A DNA stretch of 64,000 bases from Panacagrimonas sp963975245 (GTDB taxonomy: Bacteria; Pseudomonadota; Gammaproteobacteria; Nevskiales; Nevskiaceae): assembly GCA_963975245.1 (NCBI GenBank), contig CAXBFJ010000006.1, forward strand, positions 62,001 to 126,000, written 5' to 3'. Under the pieces are notes generated by a model. That model had not been told where the DNA came from. It ran no database searches and saw nothing but the letters and a program-made list of their open reading frames with translations. Below are positions 17,586 through 25,925 of this stretch, one piece after another (the stretch's first letter is position 1; every line of letters begins with the position of its first letter). Made by a program: the position numbers and the translations under genes.

Positions 17586-18086
17586 TTAATCGTGGCCTCC
17601 GGGCCCGACGCGCCAGGACACGTTGTGAGCCTGAATGGGCGTATGACAATGCTCACAAACGAGCGATGTATTGAGTACCTGTGCGCAAGGCGTGTGAATC
17701 AGTTCCAGCGGGGCTCCCTTTCCCTCGTCGAGCCATCGGTCGCCCCAACTCATAAGCATGACGATCGCGGGATAGAGATCGAGCCCTTTCCTGGTGAGGC
17801 GGTACTCGAATCGTCTTGAGTGGGACCCGTACTGAACCCGTTCAAACAGGCCGTGTTCGACCAGTTTCTTGAGGCGGCTCGTCAGGATATTGGGGGCGGC
17901 ATCGAGCGCTTTGCTGAAGTCGTCGAAGCGCCTTGCCCCAAAGAAGGCTTCTCTCAAGATCAGAAAAGTCCAGGCATCGCCCACCTGGGAAAGTGTGCGC
18001 TCGACTGAATCCACTTTGGGGCGAGCGGTGTCGGCAGGCTCCCCAATTGGATAGGCATTAGGGTTCTTTTTGCTTTTGACTTGCAT
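17586..18086 (-). CDS. HxlR family transcriptional regulator
   Basis: This is a winged-helix HxlR/MarR-like regulator of about 166 residues. The core reads VERTLSQVGDAWTFLILREAFFGARRFDDFSKALDAAPNILTSRLKKLVEHGLFERV in order, the typical HxlR DNA-binding domain. A C-terminal tail carries two CxxC-like or histidine features (CEHCHTP). The start is taken at the ATG at 18086; the frame also extends to a TTG at 18146. It is divergent from the enoyl-CoA hydratase operon and is probably its regulator. Confidence 0.85.
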   Translation of the reverse strand: MQVKSKKNPNAYPIGEPADTARPKVDSVERTLSQVGDAWTFLILREAFFGARRFDDFSKALDAAPNILTSRLKKLVEHGLFERVQYGSHSRRFEYRLTRKGLDLYPAIVMLMSWGDRWLDEGKGAPLELIHTPCAQVLNTSLVCEHCHTPIQAHNVSWRVGPGGHD

Positions 18087-18121
18087 TTCAATAGTTAGAT
18101 CATTAGTATTCCTTTGCAAGT
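18079..18121. promoter_or_regulatory. Candidate operator between the HxlR gene and the catabolic operon
   Basis: An inverted repeat, ACTTGCA (18079-18085) and TGCAAGT (18115-18121), spans the intergenic region between the divergent genes. The left arm overlaps the proposed ATG of the regulator. Binding by the HxlR protein is inference only. Confidence 0.35.
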
Positions 18122-18170
18122 TACATCCTAAAGACACGGTATTCAATTTTTTCCATTCCAGAGGAACCCA

Positions 18171-19061
18171 ATGAACAATCTATTTGGCCACCGAGATGTC
18201 CCCGAGCCTGCACTCCCAGTATTCGATGACTTGATCTTCGAGGACTTGGGTCAAGTCGCCCGAATCACGCTGAACCGGCCCGAGGTGACTAACGCGCTCT
18301 CCATTCGCCTTTCGTCGGACTTCACAAGGGCAGTCGAATATCTTCGAGACACAGAGCGCTACAAGGTAGTGGTGATATCCGGCGCGGGCGGAAACTTTTG
18401 CGCAGGTGACGATCTGAGCGAGATGGGCTCAGGGGCATGGGGCGACGCCAATCAGGTCATGCGTCGCGTGAGGGGCTACCAACACATGGCCAACACGCTT
18501 GAGGAGCTGGACAAGGTCACCATCTGTTCGGTCGATGGATACTGTGTAGGTGGCGGTCTGGAAATCACCATGGCGGCCGACTTTGTGATCTGCACTGAGC
18601 GCTCTCGTTGGGGCATGCCGGAAGTGGATTGGGCGATCACTCCGGGCTGGGGTGGCACGACCCGGATGGCGCGTCTGATCGGGCGGCGGATGACCAAGGA
18701 GATCAATCTGTTGGGTGCCTTGCATTCGGCCCGCCGTGGCTTGGACTTGGGCCTGTTCAACCGCGTTGTGCCGAACGATGACCTCGACAGCGCGACTCAA
18801 GAACTTGTCGAGCTCTTGCTGATGAAAAACCATCAGGGCGTTCGCCAGCTCAAGTACATGATCAACAAGAACGTCGAAGCTGATTTGTACACCGCGCAGG
18901 GTTTCGAGGCTATGGGCGCGGCGCTTACCGGCGCTGTTCTGGGTGGATGGAAGATCCCGGACTCTGACGGCAAGCACGGGTGGGACTCTTACCACTCCAA
19001 GGATCCAGAAAGTGTCATCCGCAAGCGCCGCGAAGCTGCGCTCAATTTCTGGGTCGACTAA
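18171..19061 (+). CDS. Enoyl-CoA hydratase/isomerase family protein
   Basis: This 296-residue crotonase-fold protein probably acts on a CoA thioester by hydration or isomerisation. The oxyanion-hole segments are GAGGNFCAGDDLSEM near residue 65-79 and DGYCVGGGLEI near residue 122, and EVDWAITPGWGGT follows. The start is supported by GAGG before the ATG. It is the first gene of a + strand set with P450, acyl-CoA dehydrogenase, APH-fold kinase and SDR. The glutamate positions typical of hydratases are not clear enough to name the exact reaction. Confidence 0.88.
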   Translation: MNNLFGHRDVPEPALPVFDDLIFEDLGQVARITLNRPEVTNALSIRLSSDFTRAVEYLRDTERYKVVVISGAGGNFCAGDDLSEMGSGAWGDANQVMRRVRGYQHMANTLEELDKVTICSVDGYCVGGGLEITMAADFVICTERSRWGMPEVDWAITPGWGGTTRMARLIGRRMTKEINLLGALHSARRGLDLGLFNRVVPNDDLDSATQELVELLLMKNHQGVRQLKYMINKNVEADLYTAQGFEAMGAALTGAVLGGWKIPDSDGKHGWDSYHSKDPESVIRKRREAALNFWVD

Positions 19062-19161
19062 GGCGAACTGGCTGGCATCTGCCTGCAGGTGCCAGCCCTT
19101 CCGCAGCTCTGCAATTAATCGTTCGTCGTCCGCCAACTTCCGGCGGCAAGGAGATGTAGCA

Positions 19162-20424
19162 ATGTTCGGCGCAGAATCCCTTTATTCCCATGCCAATTGG
19201 GCAGAACCATCAAAGATGTTCAGCATACTTGCGACGCTGCGTCGCGAAGATCCTGTCCATTTCTGTGAGAGCAAGACTCACCCGGACCTCTGGCATATCA
19301 CCAAACATGCTGATCTGCTGGAAGTCGAGAAGCTCCAGGACAAGTTTCTGGCGAACCCTCGCATGCTTCTGGCGACGCGCGAAGGCGAGGCCCAGGTCCA
19401 ACAAATGACCGGAGGTAGCCGAAATCTCGTCGAGACCTTGATTTGCACGGATCAGCCGGATCACCGCAAGTTGCGCACCCTGACTCAAGCCTGGTTCATG
19501 CCAAGAAATCTTGGTCGCCTTCAAACAGAGATTGAGCGTTCGGCCACGCTGGCGATTGATCAATTTATCGAGCACAACGGCGAATGCGATTTCGCGCGTG
19601 ACGTTGCTCTGGAATTTCCCTTACGCGTGATCATGACGGTCCTCGGTGTCCCGCAGAAAGACCTGCCCCTGATGGTGCGGTTCACGCAGGAACTGTTCAG
19701 CGCAGAAGATCCGGATGCGCGACGCGCCGACTTGCCCGAAGGGGCAGATGCGACCCAGTTACAGATCGCAACGCTCATGGAGTACGCGAAGTATTTCCAG
19801 GCCCTGACCGAGGCTCGAAAAACTGAACCTGGACAAGATATCGCCTCCATTATTGCCAATGAAACCATTGACGGTGCGCCACTGACTGAAGCTCAGCGTC
19901 TTGGCTATTACACCGTGATTGCAACGGCTGGCCACGACACTACAAGTTACTCTTTGGATGAGGCGATCCGCCAACTCGCTCTGAATCCGGAGCTTCTCGC
20001 GCGCCTAAAGAGTGCGCCAGAAGAAATGGCGCCACGCATTGCCGAGGAAGCCATTCGGGTTGCAGCGCCCGTGCGACACTTTATCCGGACCGCATCTGAG
20101 GACTACTCGCTGCGGGGCAAGACCATCAAGAAAGGGCAGTCGGTCATTCTCTGGTTCCCTTCGGGCAGTCGGGACGAGGCGCTTTTTGACAATGCGGAAG
20201 CATTTGATCCGGACAGAGCGAACGTCAGGGCACATACCTCGTTTGGCCATGCCGCTCACGTTTGCCTGGGCATGAACCTGGCACGTACGGAAATCGCCAC
20301 ATTCCTCCGATTGTTGGTGCAACGGATTGATTCAATTTCCTTAACCGGAGAGCCGGCCTACGCCCACTCGAACTTCATAGGGGGTATCAAGAGACTCCCT
20401 GTGCGAGCGACGCTGTCAGCGTAG
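19162..20424 (+). CDS. Cytochrome P450
   Basis: This is a 420-residue soluble bacterial P450 monooxygenase. The I-helix oxygen-activation motif is AGHDTTS, the ExxR motif is EAIR, and the haem ligand is Cys368 in FGHAAHVCLG. The usual glycine before HxC is alanine here (AAH rather than GxH), a tolerated variation. The start is the ATG after GGAGATG; the longer open frame overlaps the hydratase gene. Ferredoxin and reductase partners are not in the window. Context suggests hydroxylation of a hydrophobic substrate such as a terpenoid, steroid or fatty acid. Confidence 0.92.
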   Translation: MFGAESLYSHANWAEPSKMFSILATLRREDPVHFCESKTHPDLWHITKHADLLEVEKLQDKFLANPRMLLATREGEAQVQQMTGGSRNLVETLICTDQPDHRKLRTLTQAWFMPRNLGRLQTEIERSATLAIDQFIEHNGECDFARDVALEFPLRVIMTVLGVPQKDLPLMVRFTQELFSAEDPDARRADLPEGADATQLQIATLMEYAKYFQALTEARKTEPGQDIASIIANETIDGAPLTEAQRLGYYTVIATAGHDTTSYSLDEAIRQLALNPELLARLKSAPEEMAPRIAEEAIRVAAPVRHFIRTASEDYSLRGKTIKKGQSVILWFPSGSRDEALFDNAEAFDPDRANVRAHTSFGHAAHVCLGMNLARTEIATFLRLLVQRIDSISLTGEPAYAHSNFIGGIKRLPVRATLSA

Positions 20425-20497
20425 CCCGTTCCGTTCTCTTCTTCTACCCGGCTTTGCTGACAGTGTTCAGCGCAACCATCTTCGGACGATAGCTTGT

Positions 20498-21748
20498 ATG
20501 AATTTCGAGCCTAGTGATCGGCAGAGAGAATGGCAGACCCGAATTCGGGATTTCATGGATCAGGAGTTGCGGCCACAACACCAAGCGCTGAAGGCGGAAC
20601 AGGCGAACGGCAATCGTTGGTCGCCCCTGCAAGTGATTGAGACATTGAAGCAGCGAGCCAAGAGCGAAGGCCTGTGGAATCTGTTCATGCCGGCCTCCGG
20701 CGAACCGGATGAGTCACGTCGCGACCATTTCGAATTCTCCGGAGCGCGCCTCTCGAACCTGGAATATGCATTGTGCGCCGAGGAACTTGGACGATTGTCC
20801 TGGGCTTCAGAAGTGTTCAATTGCTCGGCTCCGGATACCGGCAACATGGAAGTCTTGCTTCGCTACGGTTCGCTAGCCCAGAAAGAGCGTTGGTTGCGTC
20901 CCCTGATGAACGGAGAAACTCGCTCTGCGTTCCTGATGACGGAACCAGAGGTTGCATCATCGGACGCGACGAACATCCAGACTCAAATTCTGAAAGACGG
21001 GAACGACTACGTCATCAACGGCCACAAATGGTGGTCAACAGGCGCGGGTCATCCCAGGTGTGAGTTCGCAATCGTCATGGGGAAATCCGATCCGAAAGCC
21101 GCCACCCATCGGCAGCAGTCCATGATCCTGGTGGATCTGCAAACTCCGGGTATTCAGATCAAGAGAATGCTGCCCGTATTCGGCTATGACCATGCGCCTC
21201 ATGGTCACGCTGAGATTGTCCTCGATAACGTTCGTGTTCCGGCTGAGAACCTTATCCTCGGCGAGGGGAGAGGATTCGAGATTGCTCAGGGGCGCCTCGG
21301 ACCAGGGCGAATACACCATTGCATGCGCACAATCGGCGCAGCAGAAGAAGCACTCAAGGCGATGGCGCTTCGTACGCTCGCGCGGAGCGCATTCGGTAAG
21401 AGATTGTCTGAGCAATCTGTTTGGGAACAACGCCTGGCTGATGCCCGCGTAGAAATCGAAATGACCCGTCTCCTGTGCCTGAGAGCCGCCGACAGGATGG
21501 ATCGCCTTGGAAACAAAGCGGCGAGAACGGAAATCTCGATGGTCAAGTTGCAGGCGCCACGCATGGCCTTGAAGATCATTGACGATGCGATCCAGGCTCA
21601 CGGCGGCGCGGGTGTGTCGGATGACTTCGGACTCGCGGCAGATTGGGCTGACATCCGTTGCTTGCGACTGGCAGATGGACCTGACGAAGTGCACGCAAGA
21701 ACGGTGGGGCGTGCTGAACTATCCAAGTATTCTGGCGCATTGCAATGA
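20498..21748 (+). CDS. Acyl-CoA dehydrogenase, ACAD10/11-like
   Basis: This 416-residue acyl-CoA dehydrogenase has the beta-domain segment FLMTEPEVASSDATNIQ and a C-terminal RLADGPDEVHARTVGRAE in place of the common YEG motif; that ending is typical of the ACAD10/11 and FadE-like branch. The next gene, overlapping by 4 bases, encodes an APH-fold kinase-like protein. In mammalian ACAD10/11 the two domains are fused and work on 4-hydroxyacyl-CoAs by phosphorylation and elimination; bacterial LvaA/LvaC act similarly. A matching role here is inferred. Confidence 0.9.
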   Translation: MNFEPSDRQREWQTRIRDFMDQELRPQHQALKAEQANGNRWSPLQVIETLKQRAKSEGLWNLFMPASGEPDESRRDHFEFSGARLSNLEYALCAEELGRLSWASEVFNCSAPDTGNMEVLLRYGSLAQKERWLRPLMNGETRSAFLMTEPEVASSDATNIQTQILKDGNDYVINGHKWWSTGAGHPRCEFAIVMGKSDPKAATHRQQSMILVDLQTPGIQIKRMLPVFGYDHAPHGHAEIVLDNVRVPAENLILGEGRGFEIAQGRLGPGRIHHCMRTIGAAEEALKAMALRTLARSAFGKRLSEQSVWEQRLADARVEIEMTRLLCLRAADRMDRLGNKAARTEISMVKLQAPRMALKIIDDAIQAHGGAGVSDDFGLAADWADIRCLRLADGPDEVHARTVGRAELSKYSGALQ

Positions 21749-22767
21749 GCGACCTGGACAGAGACGGGCTATCGCGCTGGATGGTCGCCCAACTTGGCGA
21801 ATCGGCACGCGTACGCAGGATCGAACGCCTGACAGAAGGTCAGTCGAATCCGACCTACAAGATCACGACCGAGGAGCGCGATCTGGTTCTGCGGAGAAAG
21901 CCTTTCGGCAAGTTACTGCCATCGGCTCATGCGGTGGATCGGGAATTCCGGCTGTTGAGCGCATTGAAACCCGGCGATTTTCCGGTCCCGACGCCACTAG
22001 CTTTATGCAGTGACGATTCGGTCATCGGTGCAATGTTCTATGTCATGGAACTGGTCGAGGGGCGCAACATAGCCAACGGACAACTTCCTGATATCGAGGC
22101 AGAGCATCGCAAGTCCTATTACACGTCAATGGTGGAGGCGATGGTCCAATTGCATTCGATCAACCCCTTCAGCGTCGGTCTCGGTGATTTCGGTCGCCAT
22201 GAGAACTACTTGCCGCGTCAACTGGAGCGTTGGAGCAAGCAATATCGCCTTTCCGAAGCGAAGCCAAGCGAAGATATGGAGAAGCTCGTAACAGGGCTTC
22301 CGAGGAAGATTCCGGAGCAATACCGAACATCTATTCTTCATGGTGACTTCCGCATAGACAACGTCATTTTCTCGCCAACCTCAGGACAGATCGCCGCTGT
22401 GCTGGATTGGGAGTTGGCCACGCTCGGAGATCCCCTGGCCGACTTCGCCTATTTTGCTCTGGCGTGGCTGCTGCCTGCAGATGGTCGGTTCGCAATCGGT
22501 GGCCTTGATCTCGCCGAGTTTGGATTGCCTAGCCTCGAGCAGGCTTGCGAAGCCTACTGCGAACTCAGTGGCAGCAATGTGGCAGCCAGCCTGAACTGGT
22601 ATTTCGCATTCAACCTTTTCAAGCTCGCGAGCATCATTCAGGGGATCAGGAAAAGAATTGATGATGGCAATGCCTCAAGTGAACAGGCGTCGCAAATAGT
22701 CGCCAAACAATCCTGCATACTTGAGATTGCCGTTCGGCACGCGCGGCTTGCGCGCGTGATTGATTAA
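21745..22767 (+). CDS. Phosphotransferase (APH fold), ACAD10/11 kinase-domain-like
   Basis: This 340-residue protein has an aminoglycoside-phosphotransferase fold. The N-terminal nucleotide-binding part has LTEGQSNPTYKI; the catalytic loop is HGDFRIDNVIF and the metal-binding DWE segment is VLDWELATLGDPLADFAY. Close relatives are partners or domains of ACAD10/11-type dehydrogenases, not antibiotic-resistance enzymes. The ATG overlaps the dehydrogenase stop (ATGA), so the two are probably translationally coupled. The likely substrate is a hydroxyacyl-CoA. Confidence 0.85.
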   Translation: MSDLDRDGLSRWMVAQLGESARVRRIERLTEGQSNPTYKITTEERDLVLRRKPFGKLLPSAHAVDREFRLLSALKPGDFPVPTPLALCSDDSVIGAMFYVMELVEGRNIANGQLPDIEAEHRKSYYTSMVEAMVQLHSINPFSVGLGDFGRHENYLPRQLERWSKQYRLSEAKPSEDMEKLVTGLPRKIPEQYRTSILHGDFRIDNVIFSPTSGQIAAVLDWELATLGDPLADFAYFALAWLLPADGRFAIGGLDLAEFGLPSLEQACEAYCELSGSNVAASLNWYFAFNLFKLASIIQGIRKRIDDGNASSEQASQIVAKQSCILEIAVRHARLARVID

Positions 22768-22849
22768 CAAGCCAGATTGGTAAGGGCGAAATGGACCGGT
22801 TCATCACTGCGCTTCGGTGATCGGCGAGGCCAGGTTAGAGAGAGGACGA

Positions 22850-23626
22850 ATGAAGCTATTTGAACTGAAGGACAAAGTGGCGATCGTCACGGGTTCGAGC
22901 CGTGGTATTGGGCGCTCGATTGCGGAAGCTTATGCGGCAATGGGTGCGCGAGTGGTTGTTTCGAGTCGAAAGCAAGAGGCTTGTGACGAGGTCGTGGATT
23001 CCATCAACGCTCGATATGGCAAGGGCCTTGCGGTAGCTATTGCAGCCAACATCTCCGATAAGCGCGCGCTGAAATCGCTGGTGGATCAGACTCTGGCTGA
23101 ATTCGGAAAAGTTGATGTGCTTGTGTGCAACGCTGCAAGCAACCCTTACTACGGACCCATGTCAGGAATCAGTGACGAGCAGTTTCGCAAAGTGCTGGAC
23201 AACAACGTTTTGTCCAATCATTGGTTGGCGCAAATGGTGTCAGAAGGAATGATAAGAAGGCGTTCTGGTTCGATCATTATCGTCTCCTCGGTAGGTGGGT
23301 TCATCGGGACGGATGTCATTGGCGCGTACAACATATCCAAGGCGGCTGATATGCAGCTGGTTCGAAATCTTGCGGTGGAGTTTGGCTCCAGTGGTATTCG
23401 CGCGAACGCAATCTCTCCTGGCGTGATTCGAACAGATTTTGCCCGTGCCTTGTGGGAGGATCCTAGGGGTGATGCGACTCTGCAGCGGGCTGTCCCACTT
23501 GGGCGCATTGGCGAACCCGATGAAATAGCGGGTGCGGCGGTCTACCTGGCTTCCGAAGCGAGCTCCTACGTCACCGGACAGAACATGGTCATTGACGGAG
23601 GTCTCACCATTAAGGGCAGTCTTTAG
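22850..23626 (+). CDS. Short-chain dehydrogenase/reductase
   Basis: This 258-residue SDR is complete: TGSSRGIGRSI cofactor motif near residue 14, CNAASNP, catalytic Ser in IIIVSSVGG and AYNISKAAD with the YxxxK pair, then ending YVTGQNMVIDGG. The ATG at 22850 follows GAGAGGAC and fits the family start. It is the last gene in the operon and probably oxidises a hydroxyl or reduces a ketone in the pathway. Confidence 0.9.
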   Translation: MKLFELKDKVAIVTGSSRGIGRSIAEAYAAMGARVVVSSRKQEACDEVVDSINARYGKGLAVAIAANISDKRALKSLVDQTLAEFGKVDVLVCNAASNPYYGPMSGISDEQFRKVLDNNVLSNHWLAQMVSEGMIRRRSGSIIIVSSVGGFIGTDVIGAYNISKAADMQLVRNLAVEFGSSGIRANAISPGVIRTDFARALWEDPRGDATLQRAVPLGRIGEPDEIAGAAVYLASEASSYVTGQNMVIDGGLTIKGSL

Positions 23627-24076
23627 CCGCCAAATGTTTTGGGGCCAGTTAAGGGGGCGAGGACAGCACAGCCTCCCTCTGCGTAGCGCGTTTCTCAATA
23701 CACCAGGCGTGCAGCGGTCGTTACATGAGTTTGGGCTCGGCTAATGAATGGATCCGAGCTGTCGAGCTGCACCCGGCCGACTTTGATGAGATGTGATCGG
23801 TCGAATCTCCACCCCGACTCATTGCATCAATGCACGCTCTTCTGAAAGCGCCGGTGTTCGGCTATCGAGATAGGGCCTCTGGCGATGTCCGCTTCAAATC
23901 TGTGACGTGCCTGGTGTTGCGTTGAGATGAACACCTCAGGTTGAAAGCACGCTGTCTATTCCAGAGTCTGACGCCGTCGTTCAGACGGCGTCAGACGGTC
24001 CTGGTCTACGGTGGCCTGATGGATGTGAATGCCACGCAACCACGAGGCTTGGCCAAGATCCATGGACGCGAAGTGC
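23627..24076. other. Intergenic stretch, no gene recognised
   Basis: These 450 bases lie between the convergent SDR and FadL-type genes. No convincing coding region was found. A strong hairpin is present near the right end (23967-23995), and a weaker one (GGTGTT/AACACC) is near 23916-23938. Confidence 0.6.
23967..23995. terminator. Perfect 12-bp hairpin between convergent genes
   Basis: TCTGACGCCGTC (23967-23978) and GACGGCGTCAGA (23984-23995) pair perfectly around a 5-base loop. There is no T-run on either side. It may end transcription from either convergent gene or protect a 3' end. Confidence 0.5.
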
Positions 24077-25279
24077 CTAGCGCAACTTCCAGGTCACCCG
24101 AAAGCCGCCCGAGACATCGCTGTCGCTGTCATAGCGGCCCGGGAAGTTCGCGTTCTGTGAGGCACTGATATTTCGGGTTTTCAGATCGGCGTAGCCGGTG
24201 GTAAAGCCGACCATGAATTTGCCGTAATCGATTTCGTAACCGACCATGATCATGTGATTGTCGTGATCAAACAGGTTGGGACGCACAGCGCTGTCATCGA
24301 TCATGGCTTCGCCAACGGTGTAACCGATCCTAAAGGTCGAGTTCTCTACAACTTTGTACTCGGCCGCAACTGCCCAGCGGGTCCGGTCGTGTGTGTTGCT
24401 GATGGTCGGGCCGTTCAGTGCAGTGCTGGTTTGAAACTCGACATCGCCTTTTTCAAAGTCCTTGTAGCTGGTCCACTGAATCTGGGCCATCAAGTTGAGA
24501 TTGTCGGACCATCGGTATGCGAAACCGCCAAACAAGGAGGCCGGAGTCACAAAGTTCACGTCAACATCCTGTGCAACGCCGCCGACCTTGCCATCACCGC
24601 GCATGTCCACAAAGCCTCGCGATCTGTAGGAGAGTCCGAGAGACAAGGCGGGCGTCCATTCGTAGACCATGCCCAGCGTCGCAGAGCCACCGATGCCATC
24701 GGCAACGAACTCCACATTGCCCAGAGGTGAGGGGAGTTGAGTTTTCTGCCTGCCGTATCGCGGGGATATCTGCAGGCCAACTTTCAATCCTTTGGTCAGT
24801 TCCTTTCCGATGTTGAACCCGACATTGATGATGCTGAGCTTGCCCGTATAGGGCGAGTTCACACCTACGTCGGGATCGGCCGGCAATGTGAAGGCTGCGC
24901 CAATCGACCCGTACAAGCCGACGCCCATCGACCATCCCCCGATCTCGCCGAGGCCATACCAGAAGTCGATACCCATTGGGGACTGAGAGCCAGAACCCTC
25001 ATAGCCAATGGCATCGTTTCGGTATTCACCAGTGAAATTGAATGCCAGAACGCCGACCATGGCCTGATCTCGGGTATCACCCACCACGCCAGCAGGATTC
25101 ACGAGCAAGTTGCTACCCGGGTCGCCAGGGCTCGCGACGGTAGCGCCAGCGAGGTCAGCGTCACGTCCTGCACCGTGTGGCGCGACAATCACGGATGCCA
25201 TGGCATGGCTCGAGCCGAGCAGGGCAAGTGCGGCGAGATGGAATCTTGACGGGCGCAACGAGAAGCTTCGAACGGACAT
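24077..25279 (-). CDS. FadL-type outer membrane transporter
   Basis: This 400-residue outer membrane beta-barrel is of the FadL/TodX family, used for uptake of fatty acids and other hydrophobic compounds. It has a signal peptide ending around AMASV (residues 1-29), then GRDADLAGATVASPGDPGSNLLVNPAG typical of the N-terminal hatch, and amphipathic beta strands to a C-terminal aromatic-rich strand ending GGFRVTWKLR. It lies convergent to the P450 operon, which fits import of that pathway's substrate. Confidence 0.85.
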   Translation of the reverse strand: MSVRSFSLRPSRFHLAALALLGSSHAMASVIVAPHGAGRDADLAGATVASPGDPGSNLLVNPAGVVGDTRDQAMVGVLAFNFTGEYRNDAIGYEGSGSQSPMGIDFWYGLGEIGGWSMGVGLYGSIGAAFTLPADPDVGVNSPYTGKLSIINVGFNIGKELTKGLKVGLQISPRYGRQKTQLPSPLGNVEFVADGIGGSATLGMVYEWTPALSLGLSYRSRGFVDMRGDGKVGGVAQDVDVNFVTPASLFGGFAYRWSDNLNLMAQIQWTSYKDFEKGDVEFQTSTALNGPTISNTHDRTRWAVAAEYKVVENSTFRIGYTVGEAMIDDSAVRPNLFDHDNHMIMVGYEIDYGKFMVGFTTGYADLKTRNISASQNANFPGRYDSDSDVSGGFRVTWKLR

Positions 25280-25346
25280 TTTGGGGTTCCCTGAGTCGTT
25301 TTTTTGTGTTGGTTTTGCGGATCATGCAAGTGTTTGCGCAGTGATG

Positions 25347-25376
25347 TCAGGCGATCAGTTCAGCTTGAACGCCTGA
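25347..25376 (-). terminator. Terminator-like hairpin after the GFA gene
   Basis: TCAGGC (25347-25352) pairs with GCCTGA (25371-25376), and an inner GTTCA/TGAAC stem extends it. It lies 7 bases beyond the stop of the - strand GFA gene. There is no T-run. Confidence 0.4.
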
Positions 25377-25383
25377 GCGGGGC

Positions 25384-25809
25384 CTACTCCGGGAGCGTAT
25401 TACCGGAGCCACCCATTTCAGCGGGCATGTCTTTCATCTTGGGCAGGCCATCCCGAACGCTGATCACTTTTTCAGCGTAGTTGACGTGCAATGCGGGTTT
25501 GAACTGCAGTGATGGGATCGTGGCAGCGTAAACATCGACCAATCCCATCGGTGGGTGGTCGCTGAAAACATGACCGCCACAGTCGGTGCACCATTTCCGG
25601 TAGCTGATCGGGGTCTTGTTATAAGTGGCGATCTTTTCTGCGCCGGCAGTCACTTCAAGACTTGTTGGTTTCCACAAACTGAAAGCATTGAGGGGGCTCG
25701 CGGACCAGTGACGGCACGATTCGCAGTGGCAGTATCCCATTGCTTCGGGTTCGCCCGTCACCGTGAATTGAACTGCACCGCAGAAGCAGCTGCCTTTGTG
25801 TTCGCTCAT
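25384..25809 (-). CDS. GFA family (glutathione-dependent formaldehyde-activating enzyme-like) protein
   Basis: This 141-residue protein has the zinc-binding GFA fold: CFCGAVQF near residue 8-15, CHCESC near 27-32, and KWCTDCGGHVF near 71-81, supplying the structural and catalytic cysteines. Most GFA-family members are of unknown substrate; true formaldehyde-glutathione chemistry is not implied. It is transcribed away from the GlxA-type regulator and may be controlled by it. Confidence 0.85.
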   Translation of the reverse strand: MSEHKGSCFCGAVQFTVTGEPEAMGYCHCESCRHWSASPLNAFSLWKPTSLEVTAGAEKIATYNKTPISYRKWCTDCGGHVFSDHPPMGLVDVYAATIPSLQFKPALHVNYAEKVISVRDGLPKMKDMPAEMGGSGNTLPE

Positions 25810-25925
25810 GAAAGATCTCCTCGATATGCCTTTCAGCCCGGCGCATTCCCAAAGGGCTGTTACAAGTGGGTGGGTTCAGCCCTGTCATCTTCGCGACTTG
25901 GCAGACCTGTGGCCAGATGGCAATA

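Noticed and set aside
19162..20424. The P450 as a non-functional relic because of Ala in the FGxGxHxC segment
   Set aside because: The haem Cys, ExxR and I-helix motifs are all intact and the frame is complete, so the variation is acceptable.
21745..22767. The APH-fold kinase as an antibiotic-resistance gene
   Set aside because: It overlaps an ACAD10/11-type gene and matches that family's kinase domain; there is no resistance context.
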